The notes beneath the pieces were generated by a model. It was not told where the DNA came from. It was given only the letters and a program-made list of their open reading frames with translations, and did not search any database. The position numbers and the translations under genes were made by a program. Below, one piece after another: positions 1 to 10,189 of a stretch of DNA of 64,000 bases. Positions within the stretch are counted from its first letter, which is position 1; each line of letters opens with the position of its first letter. This DNA comes from Leifsonia virtsii (GTDB taxonomy: Bacteria; Actinomycetota; Actinomycetes; Actinomycetales; Microbacteriaceae): NCBI RefSeq assembly GCF_030433675.1, contig NZ_JAROCB010000004.1:1-64000 (forward strand), written 5' to 3'.

Positions 1-1
1 C

Positions 2-1120
2 GCCGGGTCGTCACGGTCCTGCACGAGCTGGCCCACATGTGGTCCGGCGACCCCGTCCACCCCGGCGCCGTCCGCTGCGCCCGCGGCGGCTGCCCCGTCA
101 CCCGAGCCGGCACCCGCCGTCGAGCCGCAGGCCGCCGCGCCGGTCGGCCCCGTCACGACGCAGCAGGTGAAGGACGCCTGGCCGCAGATCCTCGAGGCCG
201 TGCAGCGCGCGAAGCGCAGCGCATGGATGGTCGTCTTCACCGCGCAGGTCCGCTCGCTCAACGGCGACGTGCTCACCCTGTCGTTCCCGAGCGACAATGA
301 CGTGCAGAGCTTCCGCCAGCCCGAGGCCGGGGGAGCGCTCGGCACCAGCGAGTACCTCCGTCAGGCGATCGTCGACGTGCTCGGCATCCGCGTGAAGTTC
401 ATCGCCCGTGCCGACTCCGCTCCGGGCGGCGGCGGTTCGCCGCGTCCGTCCGGCGGCGCCCCGACCGCGCCGACCGCCGAGACCTGGCCGGGTGCGGAGC
501 CGTCCGCCCCGGCAGCCTCCGACGGCGGCACGTCCGCCCCGGCCGCCACCGGCCCGACCGGCGGCACGCCCACGCGGTCGAGCGCGGCGCCCGCCGCGAC
601 CTCGGGTGCGACGCCGAGCGCGTCCACCGTCGCCGGCGGCGTGGTCACCGAGTGGGCGACCGTCGCCATCCCGTCGGCACCGGCCGCCGACGCTTCCGTC
701 GCCGCCGTCTCGACCACGGCGGCCGTCGTGACGCTCGAGCGCCCGGCTGCGCCCGCGGTCCCCGCCGTCGCGGACGCGCCGCCGGCCGCGCCGGACGTGG
801 ACGAGCCGCCGTTCGACGACGTCCCGCCTCCGGAGAGCGAGCCGCCCTACGAGCCGCCGGTCCCGGAGGAGCCCGCGGGCGACTGGTCGGCTGCGCCCTC
901 GGACGACGCCGCGTCCCGTCCGGCACCGCCGGCCCCGGCCGCCCCGCGTCCCTCGGACGAGTCCACCCGCTCGGCGCGCCCCTCGTCGGCTCCGGCCGCC
1001 GGGTCGCGCACCCCGACCTTCCAGCAGCCGCAGCGCTACGGCGAGGCCGTGGTCCGCGAGATCCTCGGTGCCACCTTCCTCGAGGAGCAGCCCGCGCCTC
1101 CGACCCCGGGGATGAGGTAG
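2..1120 (+). CDS. dnaX: DNA polymerase III subunits gamma/tau, C-terminal part
   Basis: Clamp-loader ATPase subunit of the replicative DNA polymerase; the AAA+ core lies before the window. What is visible is an Ala/Pro-rich linker, then a folded block from about position 155 (VTTQQVKDAWPQILEAVQR, then MVVFTAQVRSLNGD and DNDVQSFRQ) that matches the polymerase-binding C-terminal domain of actinobacterial DnaX, then about 200 residues of low-complexity Ala/Pro/Ser and a conserved end (YGEAVVREILGATFLEE). It stops 3 bp before recR, the usual dnaX-recR pair. The first 15 codons (two Cys, less G/C-biased third positions) look unlike the rest of the linker. Confidence 0.9.
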   Translation, partial: AGSSRSCTSWPTCGPATPSTPAPSAAPAAAAPSPEPAPAVEPQAAAPVGPVTTQQVKDAWPQILEAVQRAKRSAWMVVFTAQVRSLNGDVLTLSFPSDNDVQSFRQPEAGGALGTSEYLRQAIVDVLGIRVKFIARADSAPGGGGSPRPSGGAPTAPTAETWPGAEPSAPAASDGGTSAPAATGPTGGTPTRSSAAPAATSGATPSASTVAGGVVTEWATVAIPSAPAADASVAAVSTTAAVVTLERPAAPAVPAVADAPPAAPDVDEPPFDDVPPPESEPPYEPPVPEEPAGDWSAAPSDDAASRPAPPAPAAPRPSDESTRSARPSSAPAAGSRTPTFQQPQRYGEAVVREILGATFLEEQPAPPTPGMR

Positions 1121-1123
1121 CCG

Positions 1124-1720
1124 GTGTACGAAGGCATCGTCCAGGAGCTGATCGACGAGCTCGGGCGCCTTCCGGGCATCGGCCCGAAGTCGGCGCAGCG
1201 CATCGCGTTCCACATCCTGCAGACCGAGACGTTCGACGTGACCCGGCTCGCCGAGGTGCTGCTCGAGGTGCGAGACAAGGTCCGATTCTGCGAGATCTGC
1301 GGCAACGTCTCCGAGGAGGCGACCTGCTCCATCTGCCGCGACCCGCGCCGCAATCCCGCGCTGATCTGCGTCGTGGAGGAGGCGAAGGACGTCGTCGCGA
1401 TCGAGCGCACCCGCGAGTTCCGCGGCCTCTACCACGTGCTCGGCGGTGCGATCAGCCCGATCGACGGCGTCGGCCCCGACGACCTGCGCATCCGCCAGCT
1501 GATGCAGCGGCTCGCCGACGGCACCGTCCAGGAGGTCATCATCGCGACCGACCCGAACCTGGAGGGCGAGGCGACGGCCACGTACCTGAGCCGGCTGCTG
1601 GTAACGCTCGACATCCGCGTCACGCGCCTCGCCTCCGGCCTCCCCGTCGGCGGCGACCTCGAGTACGCCGACGAGGTCACGCTGGGCCGCGCCTTCGAGG
1701 GCCGACGCCAGGTCTCCTGA
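1124..1720 (+). CDS. recR: Recombination mediator RecR
   Basis: RecR works with RecF and RecO to load RecA on SSB-coated gapped DNA. The 198-residue length is typical. An N-terminal helix-hairpin-helix ([15 protein letters not shown], residues 16-30) is followed by a four-Cys zinc finger (C56, C59, C68, C71) and a Toprim domain ([25 protein letters not shown]), and a C-terminal [17 protein letters not shown] motif. The GTG start at 1124 lies 3 bp after the dnaX stop, so the two are co-transcribed and probably translationally coupled. Confidence 0.97.
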   Translation: MYEGIVQELIDELGRLPGIGPKSAQRIAFHILQTETFDVTRLAEVLLEVRDKVRFCEICGNVSEEATCSICRDPRRNPALICVVEEAKDVVAIERTREFRGLYHVLGGAISPIDGVGPDDLRIRQLMQRLADGTVQEVIIATDPNLEGEATATYLSRLLVTLDIRVTRLASGLPVGGDLEYADEVTLGRAFEGRRQVS

Positions 1721-1796
1721 CCCGTCCCCGCTGCCACGCCGCGCGCCCGTTGTCCACAAGGGCCGTCACATAAGGGAACCGTCATATCCCGGCCGG

Positions 1797-1802
1797 TAGG
1801 AT
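1797..1802 (+). promoter_or_regulatory. Probable -10 element of lysC
   Basis: TAGGAT matches the -10 hexamer seen before other genes in this window. Transcription would begin near 1809, giving a 20-nt leader that contains AGGAG (1820-1824) for the GTG at 1830. No clear -35 is visible. Confidence 0.5.
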
Positions 1803-1829
1803 GGGAAGCCCGTGAGTTCAGGAGTGTCC

Positions 1830-3116
1830 GTGGCCCTCATCGTCCAGAAGTTCGGCGGTTCGTCCGTCGCGACAGCTGAGAGCATCAAGCGCGTCGCGAA
1901 GCGCATCGTCGAGACGCGGAAGGCCGGCAACGAGGTCGTCGTGGCCGTCTCCGCCATGGGCGACACGACTGACGAGCTGATCGACCTGGCGCACGAGGTC
2001 ACCCCGATCCCCGCGCCGCGCGAGCTCGACATGCTGCTGACGGCGGGGGAGCGCATCTCCATGGCCCTGCTCGCCATGGCGATCAAAAGCATGGGCTACG
2101 ACGCCCGGTCGTTCACCGGCAGCCAGGCCGGCATGATCACCGACGCGCAGCACGGCTCCGCCCGTATCGTCGACGTGACCCCCGGCCGCATCCAGGACGC
2201 CCTGACCGAGGGCGCCATCGCGATCGTCGCCGGCTTCCAGGGCTTCAGCCGCGAGTCCCGCGACATCACGACCCTCGGGCGCGGCGGGTCCGACACGACG
2301 GCCGTGGCCCTCGCGGCCGCACTGGGCGCCGAGGTCTGCGAGATCTACACCGACGTCGACGGCGTGTTCACCTCCGACCCGCGCCAGGTGCCGCTCGCGC
2401 GCAAGATCGACCGCATCACCAGCGAGGAGATGCTGGAGCTGGCGGCGGCGGGCGCGAAGGTGCTGCACATCCGGGCCGTGGAGTACGCGCGCCGCCACAA
2501 CGTGACGCTGCACGTGCGCTCGTCGTTCTCGAACAAAGAGGGCACACTCGTCCTCAACGAAGCCGCGGCCGCCGAGGCCGCCAAGAAGGATGGAACCGTG
2601 GAAGAGCCCATCATCTCCGGCGTGGCCACCGACCTGAGCGAGGCCAAGATCACCGTCGTCGGCGTGCCCGACGTGCCGGGCAAGGCTGCGCAGATCTTCA
2701 AGATCGTCGCGAAGGCCAACGCCAACGTCGACATGATCGTGCAGAACGTGTCCGCCGCGGCCACCAGCCTCACCGACATCTCGTTCACCCTGCCCAAGTC
2801 GGAGGGCCAGCGCGTGCTCACGGCGCTCACCGCCGAGAGGGACGAGGTGGGCTACCAGTCGCTGCAGTACGACGACCAGATCGGCAAGCTGGCGCTGGTC
2901 GGCGCCGGGATGCGCACCAACTCCGGCGTCTCGGCGAAGCTCTTCGAGGCCCTCTACGACGCGGGGATCAACATCGAGATGATCTCCACCAGTGAGATCC
3001 GCATCTCGGTCGTGACGCGCGCCGACACGGTGGCGGAGGCCGCCCGCGTCGTCCACACCGCCTTCGGCCTCGACGGCGACGAGAAGGCCGTCGTCTACGC
3101 CGGCACCGGCCGCTGA
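1830..3116 (+). CDS. lysC: Aspartate kinase (alpha subunit)
   Basis: Phosphorylates aspartate, the first step to lysine, threonine, methionine and diaminopimelate. The protein (428 aa) has the kinase motif KFGGSSVA at its N-terminus, GRGGSDTTA around residue 150 and two C-terminal ACT repeats ([36 protein letters not shown]), the regulatory site for feedback inhibition. Start: I chose GTG 1830 ([10 protein letters not shown]), because known family members begin there and AGGAG at 1820-1824 is 5 nt upstream; an in-frame GTG at 1812 is the alternative. Followed by asd, the next enzyme in the pathway. Confidence 0.96.
   Translation: MALIVQKFGGSSVATAESIKRVAKRIVETRKAGNEVVVAVSAMGDTTDELIDLAHEVTPIPAPRELDMLLTAGERISMALLAMAIKSMGYDARSFTGSQAGMITDAQHGSARIVDVTPGRIQDALTEGAIAIVAGFQGFSRESRDITTLGRGGSDTTAVALAAALGAEVCEIYTDVDGVFTSDPRQVPLARKIDRITSEEMLELAAAGAKVLHIRAVEYARRHNVTLHVRSSFSNKEGTLVLNEAAAAEAAKKDGTVEEPIISGVATDLSEAKITVVGVPDVPGKAAQIFKIVAKANANVDMIVQNVSAAATSLTDISFTLPKSEGQRVLTALTAERDEVGYQSLQYDDQIGKLALVGAGMRTNSGVSAKLFEALYDAGINIEMISTSEIRISVVTRADTVAEAARVVHTAFGLDGDEKAVVYAGTGR
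2586..2600 (+). promoter_or_regulatory. Internal ribosome binding site and start for the aspartate kinase beta subunit
   Basis: Within lysC, AAGGA (2586-2590) lies 7 nt before an in-frame GTG (2598-2600). Starting there gives a 172-residue product ([18 protein letters not shown]...) containing only the ACT domains. The C. glutamicum beta subunit, encoded in frame within lysC, begins with a very similar sequence (MEEAVLTGVATD, from memory) and has the same length. The product would run to 3116. Confidence 0.7.
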
Positions 3117-4274
<1,158 letters not shown>

Positions 4275-4346
4275 CCCGCTCGCGCTGAGTTGTCTCGATG
4301 TCGAGAGATATCGGGAGCATCAGGCGGTGCTCCGGCGCTCGCATCA

Positions 4347-4352
4347 TAGGAT
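4347..4352 (+). promoter_or_regulatory. Leaderless -10 element of mqo
   Basis: TAGGAT ends 6 nt before the GTG start at 4359, so the expected transcription start is at or next to the start codon. The region has no purine-rich ribosome binding site. The identical hexamer and spacing precede the thymidine kinase gene. Confidence 0.6.
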
Positions 4353-4358
4353 TGACGG

Positions 4359-5834
4359 GTGAGCAATTCTCCCATCGACGTCGTCCTCATCGGCGGCGGC
4401 ATCATGAGTGCCACGCTGGGGGCCATGATCCAGCGTGTGCAGCCCGACTGGAGCATCCGGATCTACGAGCGCCTGGGCGAAGTGGCCCAGGAGTCGTCCA
4501 ACCCCTGGAACAACGCGGGCACCGGCCACGCCGCCCTGTGCGAGCTCAACTACATGCCTGAGGCGTCCGACGGCACCGTCGACCCGGCCAAGGCGATCAG
4601 CATCAACGAGCAGTTCCAGCTGAGCCGGCAGTTCTGGTCGAGCCTGGTCGCCGCGGGCGATCTGCCCGAGCCGAACACCTTCATCAACTCGACTCCGCAC
4701 ATGACGTTCGTGCGCGGCCGCGACAACGTCCGCTACCTCCGCAAGCGCTACGAGGCGCTCAAGGACGAGCCACTGTTCGCCGGCATGGAGTACTCGGAAG
4801 ACCCCGCGGTGATCGGCGAGTGGACGCCGCTGCTGACGAAGAGGCGCAACTCCAAGCAGCGCATCGCTGCGACGCGTCAGACCTCCGGCACCGACGTCGA
4901 CTTCGGCGCCCTGACGCGCGCGCTGATCGACAACCTGGTCGAGAACGGCGCGACGCTCGCGCTCAACCACTCCGTCCGCAGCATCAAGCGCACCAAGGAC
5001 GGCCTCTGGCGGCTGAAGGTGCGGCACGAGGTCGGCCACACCACGCACGTCGCCACCGCACGGTTCGTCTTCGTGGGCGCGGGCGGAGGCGCGCTGCACC
5101 TGCTGCAGAAGTCGGGCATCCCCGATATCGACGGGTTCGGCGGCTTCCCGATCTCGGGTCAGTTCCTGCGCACGACGGACCCCAAGCTCGTCGCCCAGCA
5201 CCAGGCCAAGGTCTACGGCAAGGCCGCCGTCGGCGCTCCGCCGATGTCCGTGCCGCACCTCGACACGCGCGTCGTCGACGGCCAGGCCTCGCTGCTGTTC
5301 GGCCCGTACGCCGGCTTCAGCCCGAAGTTCTTGAAGACGGGCTCGTGGTTCGACCTTCCCGGCTCGATCCGGCCCAAGAACATCGGCCCGATGCTCGCGG
5401 TCGCGCGCGACAACTTCGACCTCATCAAGTACCTCGTCGGCGAGCTGCTCGCCAACCGCGACAAGAAGCTGCGGGCGCTGCAGGAGTTCATGCCGACCGC
5501 GAAGAGCGAGGACTGGGAGCTCATCACCGCCGGCCAGCGCGTCCAGGTGATGAAGAAGGACGCCAAGAAGGGCGGCGTGCTGCAGTTCGGCACCGAGGTG
5601 GTCGCGGCCGAGGACGGCTCGATCGCCGGCCTGCTCGGCGCCTCGCCGGGGGCCTCCACGGCCGTCCCGATCATGGTCGACCTGCTGAAGCGCTGCTTCC
5701 CGGACCGGTTCTCCGGCTGGCTGCCGACGCTGAAGGAGCTGATCCCGACCGTCGGTACGACGCTGAACGACCGGCCGGAGGAGGCCGAGCGCGTCCTCGC
5801 GGCCACGGCGGAGACCCTGCACCTGCAGCACTGA
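4359..5834 (+). CDS. mqo: Malate:quinone oxidoreductase
   Basis: FAD-dependent, membrane-associated oxidation of malate to oxaloacetate with electrons passed to the quinone pool; in many actinobacteria this is a main malate-oxidising TCA step. The 491-aa protein begins with the dinucleotide-binding motif [14 protein letters not shown] and carries family signatures [20 protein letters not shown] (about residues 45-64), [13 protein letters not shown] and [14 protein letters not shown]. Length agrees with the family (about 490-500). GTG start appears leaderless. Confidence 0.96.
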   Translation: MSNSPIDVVLIGGGIMSATLGAMIQRVQPDWSIRIYERLGEVAQESSNPWNNAGTGHAALCELNYMPEASDGTVDPAKAISINEQFQLSRQFWSSLVAAGDLPEPNTFINSTPHMTFVRGRDNVRYLRKRYEALKDEPLFAGMEYSEDPAVIGEWTPLLTKRRNSKQRIAATRQTSGTDVDFGALTRALIDNLVENGATLALNHSVRSIKRTKDGLWRLKVRHEVGHTTHVATARFVFVGAGGGALHLLQKSGIPDIDGFGGFPISGQFLRTTDPKLVAQHQAKVYGKAAVGAPPMSVPHLDTRVVDGQASLLFGPYAGFSPKFLKTGSWFDLPGSIRPKNIGPMLAVARDNFDLIKYLVGELLANRDKKLRALQEFMPTAKSEDWELITAGQRVQVMKKDAKKGGVLQFGTEVVAAEDGSIAGLLGASPGASTAVPIMVDLLKRCFPDRFSGWLPTLKELIPTVGTTLNDRPEEAERVLAATAETLHLQH

Positions 5835-5838
5835 TCGC

Positions 5839-5868
5839 TTTACACCGGCGTGGACGGCCTGCTATGGT
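5839..5868 (+). promoter_or_regulatory. Promoter of the ABC-F gene
   Basis: TTTACA (5839-5844) and TATGGT (5863-5868) are separated by 18 nt, predicting a start near 5875 and a leader of about 170 nt. A 7-bp inverted repeat, GTGGACG (5850-5856) and CGTCCAC (5869-5875), brackets the -10 and could be an operator. Confidence 0.5.
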
Positions 5869-5874
5869 CGTCCA

Positions 5875-6047
5875 CGCTATGAAGTGAGAACCTCCTGACG
5901 TCCCGCGCCTGAGGCGCCGTCGATGTGAGTGAGGACCCACAGGTCTAGCGCTGCCCGGTCAGGCACCTGGGCGCTCCGGCGCCGCTCACGACGGAGATCG
6001 CCCGGCGGGAACCTGCTCCTTGTGGAGCGCCCGGAAAGGCGGTTCCC
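5875..6047 (+). promoter_or_regulatory. Structured 5' leader of the ABC-F gene, candidate attenuator
   Basis: The leader begins almost directly with a two-codon ORF (ATG AAG TGA, 5879-5887) overlapping GTG AGA ACC TCC TGA (5884-5898). Close to the gene, GGGAACC (6007-6013) is complementary to GGTTCCC (6041-6047), the seven bases just before the ATG; between them are a small hairpin (GCTCC/GGAGC, 6015-6028) and the Shine-Dalgarno GGAAAGG (6033-6039). A second GAACC at 5888-5892, inside the leader ORFs, could compete for GGTTC. This is the design expected for ribosome-stalling control of ABC-F resistance genes, but the mechanism is inference. Confidence 0.5.
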
Positions 6048-7661
6048 ATGCCAACCATCACCCTCGCACCCCTGCGCGCCGACGGCGTCTCCGTCGTCTA
6101 CGGCGATCGCCGGGTGCTCACCGACGTCTCGCTGACCGTCGCGCCGGGACACCGGCTCGGCCTGATCGGCGAGAACGGTGCGGGCAAGTCCATGCTGCTG
6201 CGCGTGCTCGCCGGGGCGGAGACCCCGGACTCCGGGACGCTGTCCCGCCCGCCGCGGACGGGTTTCCTCTGGCAGGAGGTCCGGTTCGAGCCCGGCGACA
6301 CGCTCGCGGCGCTCATCGAGCACGCGCTCGGCGAGGTCCGCGGGATCGAGCGCGAGCTCGAGGCGGCGGCGACGGCGCTCGGCTCGGGCGACCCTGCGGC
6401 CGACGCCCGCTACGACACCGCACTGGCGGCCGCCGAGCGGGCCGAGATCTGGAGCATCGACGCGCGCCGCGACGAGCTGCTCGACGGGCTCGGGGTCGGC
6501 GGCATCCCGCTGGCCCGGCGTCTCGGCGAGGTCTCCGGCGGCCAGCGCAGCAGGTTCGCCCTCGCCGCGCTGCTGCTCGGGCGTCCGGACGCCCTACTGC
6601 TCGACGAGCCGACCAACCACCTGGACGACGAAGCGGCGGCGTTCCTGGAGCGGCAGCTGCGGTCGTGGCCCGGGCCGGTCGTCTTCGCCAGCCACGATCG
6701 CGCCTTCCTGGACGCGGTGGCGACAGGCCTGCTCGACCTCGACCCCGCACGGTCGGGGACGACGGTGTTGGGCGGCGGCTACAGCGACTATCTGTCCGAG
6801 AAGGCGGCAGAGCGCTCCCGGTGGGAGAAGCAGTACGCCGACGAGCAGGCGGAGCTCAAGGAGCTGAAGCATGCGGTCGACGTGACCGCGCGCTCGATCG
6901 CCTGGTCGGGGAAGGTGCGCGACAACGACAAGTTCGTGAAGTCGTACAAGGGCAACACGCTCGACCGTCAGATCAGCCGCCGTGTCCGGAATGCGGAGGG
7001 GAGACTCGACGACCTGCGCGACGCGCAGGTGGGGAAGCCGCCCGCTCCGCTGACCTTCGCCGGGATCCCTTCGGGCTTCCAGGTGCTGGGCGACGGCTCC
7101 GGCCTGCTGGTGCAGGCGCGGGAGGTGCGCATCCCCGGGCGCCTGCGGCTCGACGAGCTGAGCGTGGCTCCCGACGCGCGGATCCTCGTCACCGGTGCGA
7201 ACGGCGCGGGCAAGTCCACGCTCCTGTCGGTGCTGGCCGGCCGGCTCGAGCCGACCGCCGGGACCGTGCAGCGCAGGCGCGGGCTCCGTGTGGCGCTGCT
7301 GGAGCAGGATGTGCGCTTCGCCGATCCCTCGGCGTCGCCCCGCCGCATCTACGCGGCGACGATGGGAGAGAGGCGGGCCGAGACCGTCCCGTTGACCTCG
7401 CTCGGGCTGATCGCGCCGCGGGACGCCGACCGGCCGGTCGGCGCGCTCTCGGTCGGGCAGCAGCGCCGGCTGGCGCTCGCGCTGATCGTGGCGCGACCGC
7501 CGCATCTGTTCCTCCTCGACGAGCCGACGAACCACCTGTCGCTCGCGCTCGCGACCGAGCTGGAGGAGGCGCTCGGCGCGTATCCCGGCGCGGTCGTTGT
7601 CGCGAGCCACGACCGGTGGCTGCGGTCCCGCTGGAGCGGAGGGGGCGTGCACCTTGCTTAA
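6048..7661 (+). CDS. ABC-F family ATPase, probable ribosome-protection (antibiotic resistance) type
   Basis: Soluble twin-ATPase protein with no membrane segment. First domain: Walker A GENGAGKS (41-48), signature VSGGQRSRF, Walker B LLLDEPTNHLD. A linker of about 95 residues (around 244-340) contains charged helices and the stretch VRDNDKFVKSYKGNTLDRQI. Second domain: GANGAGKST, LSVGQQRRLALA, LLDEPTNHLS. ABC-F proteins act on the ribosome; members of this layout include drug-dislodging resistance factors and housekeeping translation factors. The long structured leader favours an inducible resistance role; the drug class cannot be told. 537 aa is typical. Confidence 0.85.
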   Translation: MPTITLAPLRADGVSVVYGDRRVLTDVSLTVAPGHRLGLIGENGAGKSMLLRVLAGAETPDSGTLSRPPRTGFLWQEVRFEPGDTLAALIEHALGEVRGIERELEAAATALGSGDPAADARYDTALAAAERAEIWSIDARRDELLDGLGVGGIPLARRLGEVSGGQRSRFALAALLLGRPDALLLDEPTNHLDDEAAAFLERQLRSWPGPVVFASHDRAFLDAVATGLLDLDPARSGTTVLGGGYSDYLSEKAAERSRWEKQYADEQAELKELKHAVDVTARSIAWSGKVRDNDKFVKSYKGNTLDRQISRRVRNAEGRLDDLRDAQVGKPPAPLTFAGIPSGFQVLGDGSGLLVQAREVRIPGRLRLDELSVAPDARILVTGANGAGKSTLLSVLAGRLEPTAGTVQRRRGLRVALLEQDVRFADPSASPRRIYAATMGERRAETVPLTSLGLIAPRDADRPVGALSVGQQRRLALALIVARPPHLFLLDEPTNHLSLALATELEEALGAYPGAVVVASHDRWLRSRWSGGGVHLA

Positions 7662-7663
7662 GC

Positions 7664-7681
7664 TTCGAACATATGTTCGAA
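7664..7681 (+). promoter_or_regulatory. SOS box (LexA operator)
   Basis: TTCGAACATATGTTCGAA is an 18-bp perfect palindrome containing TCGAAC-N4-GTTCGA, the mycobacterial SOS box consensus. It lies 7 bp upstream of the radical SAM gene and 2 bp after the ABC-F stop codon, where LexA would block transcription. Confidence 0.85.
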
Positions 7682-7688
7682 TGGAGCC

Positions 7689-8828
7689 ATGCGTTGGAGT
7701 ACTCAGGAGTTGTCGGTCGACGAGCCGTCGGCCCTGCCCGGGCTCGCGCGGCTGAACAACCTGGTGCGCTCGGTGCGCACGCCCGACTTCGCCGGCATCA
7801 CGTTCCACGAGGTGCTGGCGAAGTCGGCGCTCAACCGCATCCCGGGCGGGGGAGGGCCGATGCCGTTCGGCTGGACCATCAACCCGTACCGCGGCTGCTC
7901 GCACGCCTGCGTCTACTGCTTCGCGCGGCCGACGCACACCTACCTCGACCTCGACTCGGGCAAAGACTTCGACAACGAGATCATCGTCAAGGTCAACGTC
8001 GCAGAGGTGCTGCGCAAAGAGCTGTCGAAGCCGAGCTGGGGGCATCATCCGGTCGCCCTCGGCACCAACACCGACCCGTATCAGCGGGCGGAGGGGCGGT
8101 ACGCACTGATGCCCGGCATCATCGATGCGCTGGCAGACTCGGGCACGCCGTTCAGCATCCTGACCAAGGGCTCGCTCCTGCGGCGCGATCTCGACCGGCT
8201 GGCGGAGGCCAACAAGCGCGTGCCGGTCGACCTCGCGATGTCCATCGCGGTCTACGACGACGAACTGCAGCAGTCGGTCGAACCGGGCACGCCCACGACC
8301 AAGGCCCGGCTCGCGACGGTCACCGCGGTGCGTGAGCACGGTCTCGACTGCGGCGTCTTCCTGATGCCGATCATCCCGTATCTGACCGACACGCGAGCGC
8401 ACCTCGACGAAGCGCTGCGACAGGCGAAAGAGGCCGGCGCCACCTCGGTGCTCTACTCGGCGCTGCATCTGAAGCCCGGGGTCAAGGAGTGGTTCTACCT
8501 CTGGCTCGGCGAGCAGCACCCGGAGCTGCTGCCGCAGTACCGCGCGATGTACGGTCGCGGCACCTACGCGCCCAAGGAGTACCGGGCGTGGCTGGCGGCG
8601 CGCATCAAGCCGTTGATCCGGGCGCACGGGCTGGAGCGCGGGCGCGAAGACCCACTCACGGGCGGGGTGCGGTCGAGCGCTCTCGGGATGCTGCGGGACG
8701 ACGAGGGGGAGCGGCAGGTCGTCGGATCCGCCGTCCGGGCGGCAGGGCCGAACCCCGAGGCGCCGGATGCCGCTTCGCTCGTCAGCGCGTCGTTGACGGG
8801 ATTGGGGGTGCAGCCGACGTTGTTCTGA
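7689..8828 (+). CDS. Rv2578c-family radical SAM protein, LexA-controlled
   Basis: 379-residue radical SAM enzyme. The [4Fe-4S]-binding Cys triad is CSHACVYC (about residues 76-83), preceded by the conserved FGWTINPYRG and followed by ARPTHTYLDLDSGKDF. The family is related to the fold of spore photoproduct lyase and has been labelled splB in M. tuberculosis; its reaction is not known to me. A perfect SOS box just before the gene says it is part of the DNA-damage response, which supports a DNA repair or tolerance role. GGAG at 7683-7686 precedes the ATG. Confidence 0.88.
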   Translation: MRWSTQELSVDEPSALPGLARLNNLVRSVRTPDFAGITFHEVLAKSALNRIPGGGGPMPFGWTINPYRGCSHACVYCFARPTHTYLDLDSGKDFDNEIIVKVNVAEVLRKELSKPSWGHHPVALGTNTDPYQRAEGRYALMPGIIDALADSGTPFSILTKGSLLRRDLDRLAEANKRVPVDLAMSIAVYDDELQQSVEPGTPTTKARLATVTAVREHGLDCGVFLMPIIPYLTDTRAHLDEALRQAKEAGATSVLYSALHLKPGVKEWFYLWLGEQHPELLPQYRAMYGRGTYAPKEYRAWLAARIKPLIRAHGLERGREDPLTGGVRSSALGMLRDDEGERQVVGSAVRAAGPNPEAPDAASLVSASLTGLGVQPTLF

Positions 8829-8893
8829 GCGTCGGCGGAATCCTCAGAGCATCGGGGTACGTCGCCGGGGTACACAGGGGGAGCGACGGATGC

Positions 8894-8936
8894 CATAATC
8901 CCGGGAGGACCGAGGCGCGCTCGGTCCGGGAAGGGA
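8894..8936 (+). promoter_or_regulatory. Promoter and 5' hairpin of the two-component operon
   Basis: CATAAT (8894-8899) is a good -10. The transcript would begin almost at an 8-bp hairpin, GGACCGAG (8907-8914) with CTCGGTCC (8920-8927), loop GCGCG, immediately followed by the GGGAAGGGA ribosome binding site of the kinase gene. A 5'-terminal hairpin could stabilise the mRNA or limit its translation. Confidence 0.45.
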
Positions 8937-8944
8937 CGCTCGTC

Positions 8945-10189
8945 GTGTCGCTCGGTCTGCCCAGCCATCTGGCACGACCCGCGAATTCGCGCGCCATCGC
9001 GTCGGCCGCCCGCTGGGCCGGCCTGGTCTGCCTGGGCGGCGCGGTCGTGAACGTCGCGACGTCGAGCTTCGGCAGCCACAACGTGACCTCCTGGCTCACG
9101 CTGCTGTTCCTCATCCCGATGGTCGTGCTGCTGCTCATGCTCGCCCGCGGGCGCACCGTCGTCCTGACGCTGGCCTACCTCCTCGTCGGCGCCGTCTGCA
9201 CCTACTTCTACGTCGTCGCGCTGCTCACCGGAACGCCGTCCTACCGCGACACCAACCTGTTCGTGATCGCCTTGCCGGTCGTGGCGATGACCCTGGTCGG
9301 CGGCACGGGGACGGGGTCGCTGGTCGGCATCCTGTGGGCGACGCTCGGCTTCGCGCTCGCCGAGGCCGCAGTCATCGTCGCGGCGGCGACGGCGGAGCGC
9401 ACGTACATCCCGGACGCCATCTCGCTCGGCGCGTACCTGCTGCTCGTGGGCGTCCTCGCCTTCGACGGGCTGACCCGCGGAACGCGCTCGCGCGCGCAGA
9501 CCGCCCTCCACCGAGCGGTCAGGGACGCCCGGCTCGTCGACATCCGCCGTGAGCTGACCGCCGCATCCACCGCCGAGCTCCACGACACCGTGCTGAGCGA
9601 ACTCGTCGCCGTCTCGGCGGCGCGACCCGGCCCCCTCGACCCGCGCCTCGCCGGCCGGATCGAGGCCGACCTGCGTGGACTCGCCGTCGGCGTCCCGGGC
9701 GACGACGGCCCCGGTTCGCCCGAGCCCGCCAGCGCTGATGAGGGGACGGCCGCGTCCGCTGCCGACCCCTGGTACGACAGCGACCTGCACCAGGCGATCG
9801 AGGCCGCGCGGGACGAAGGACTGACGGTCGACGTGTCGGGTGACCGCTCGGCGTTCACCGGCCTCGACGAGGACGTGCGCCGGGCGGTCGGGCTCGCGGT
9901 CCGCCAGTGCCTGGTCAACGTGATGCGTCACTCGGGGAGCCCTGTCGCCGAGGTGGCGCTGTCCGCCGGCGGCGGGTCCGTGTCCGTGATGGTGGTGGAC
10001 AGCGGGAGCGGCTTCCCCGTCACGGGGCCGGCGGCCGACCGGCTCGGCCTTCGCCAGTCGGTGCAGGACCGGATCGCCCGCGTCGGGGGAACGGTCGACA
10101 TCTACTCCAGCACCGACATCGGCACGACGGTGATCCTCACCGTCCCGTCGGCGTCGGAGCATGCGGCGGGCGGAGGCCCGGCCGCATGA
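8945..10189 (+). CDS. Sensor histidine kinase (HisKA_3/NarL-partner type)
   Basis: 414-residue membrane kinase: six hydrophobic segments in the first 190 residues, no large extracellular loop, then a dimerisation segment with the phosphoacceptor H213 in AELHDTVLSEL, and a HATPase_c domain with N-box CLVNVMRHSG, G-box VVDSGSGF and GLRQSV. GTG start with GGGAAGGGA upstream. Overlaps the next gene by ATGA, and the response regulator gene overlaps in turn, so the three are translationally coupled. The signal is unknown; the short extracellular loops suggest sensing within or at the membrane. Confidence 0.88.
   Translation: MSLGLPSHLARPANSRAIASAARWAGLVCLGGAVVNVATSSFGSHNVTSWLTLLFLIPMVVLLLMLARGRTVVLTLAYLLVGAVCTYFYVVALLTGTPSYRDTNLFVIALPVVAMTLVGGTGTGSLVGILWATLGFALAEAAVIVAAATAERTYIPDAISLGAYLLLVGVLAFDGLTRGTRSRAQTALHRAVRDARLVDIRRELTAASTAELHDTVLSELVAVSAARPGPLDPRLAGRIEADLRGLAVGVPGDDGPGSPEPASADEGTAASAADPWYDSDLHQAIEAARDEGLTVDVSGDRSAFTGLDEDVRRAVGLAVRQCLVNVMRHSGSPVAEVALSAGGGSVSVMVVDSGSGFPVTGPAADRLGLRQSVQDRIARVGGTVDIYSSTDIGTTVILTVPSASEHAAGGGPAA

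Noticed and set aside
1-60. Frame 1 reads HELAHMWSGD, like the zinc motif of M1 aminopeptidases, with all third positions G/C
   Set aside because: The next 60 residues of that frame are Arg/Gly-rich and do not match peptidases; the dnaX frame is open and ends correctly. The likeness is chance, although a frameshift at the window edge cannot be ruled out.
98-1759. Long minus-strand ORFs rich in Arg, Asp, His and Gly opposite core genes across the window
   Set aside because: They are mirror frames of G/C-rich coding sequence, without motifs or ribosome sites.
5929-6135. 68-codon Arg-rich ORF in the ABC-F leader running into the gene
   Set aside because: Overlaps the ABC-F start by 88 bp in another frame, has poor codon use for a gene, and shows no stalling motif; the short leader ORFs are more plausible, so I did not annotate it.
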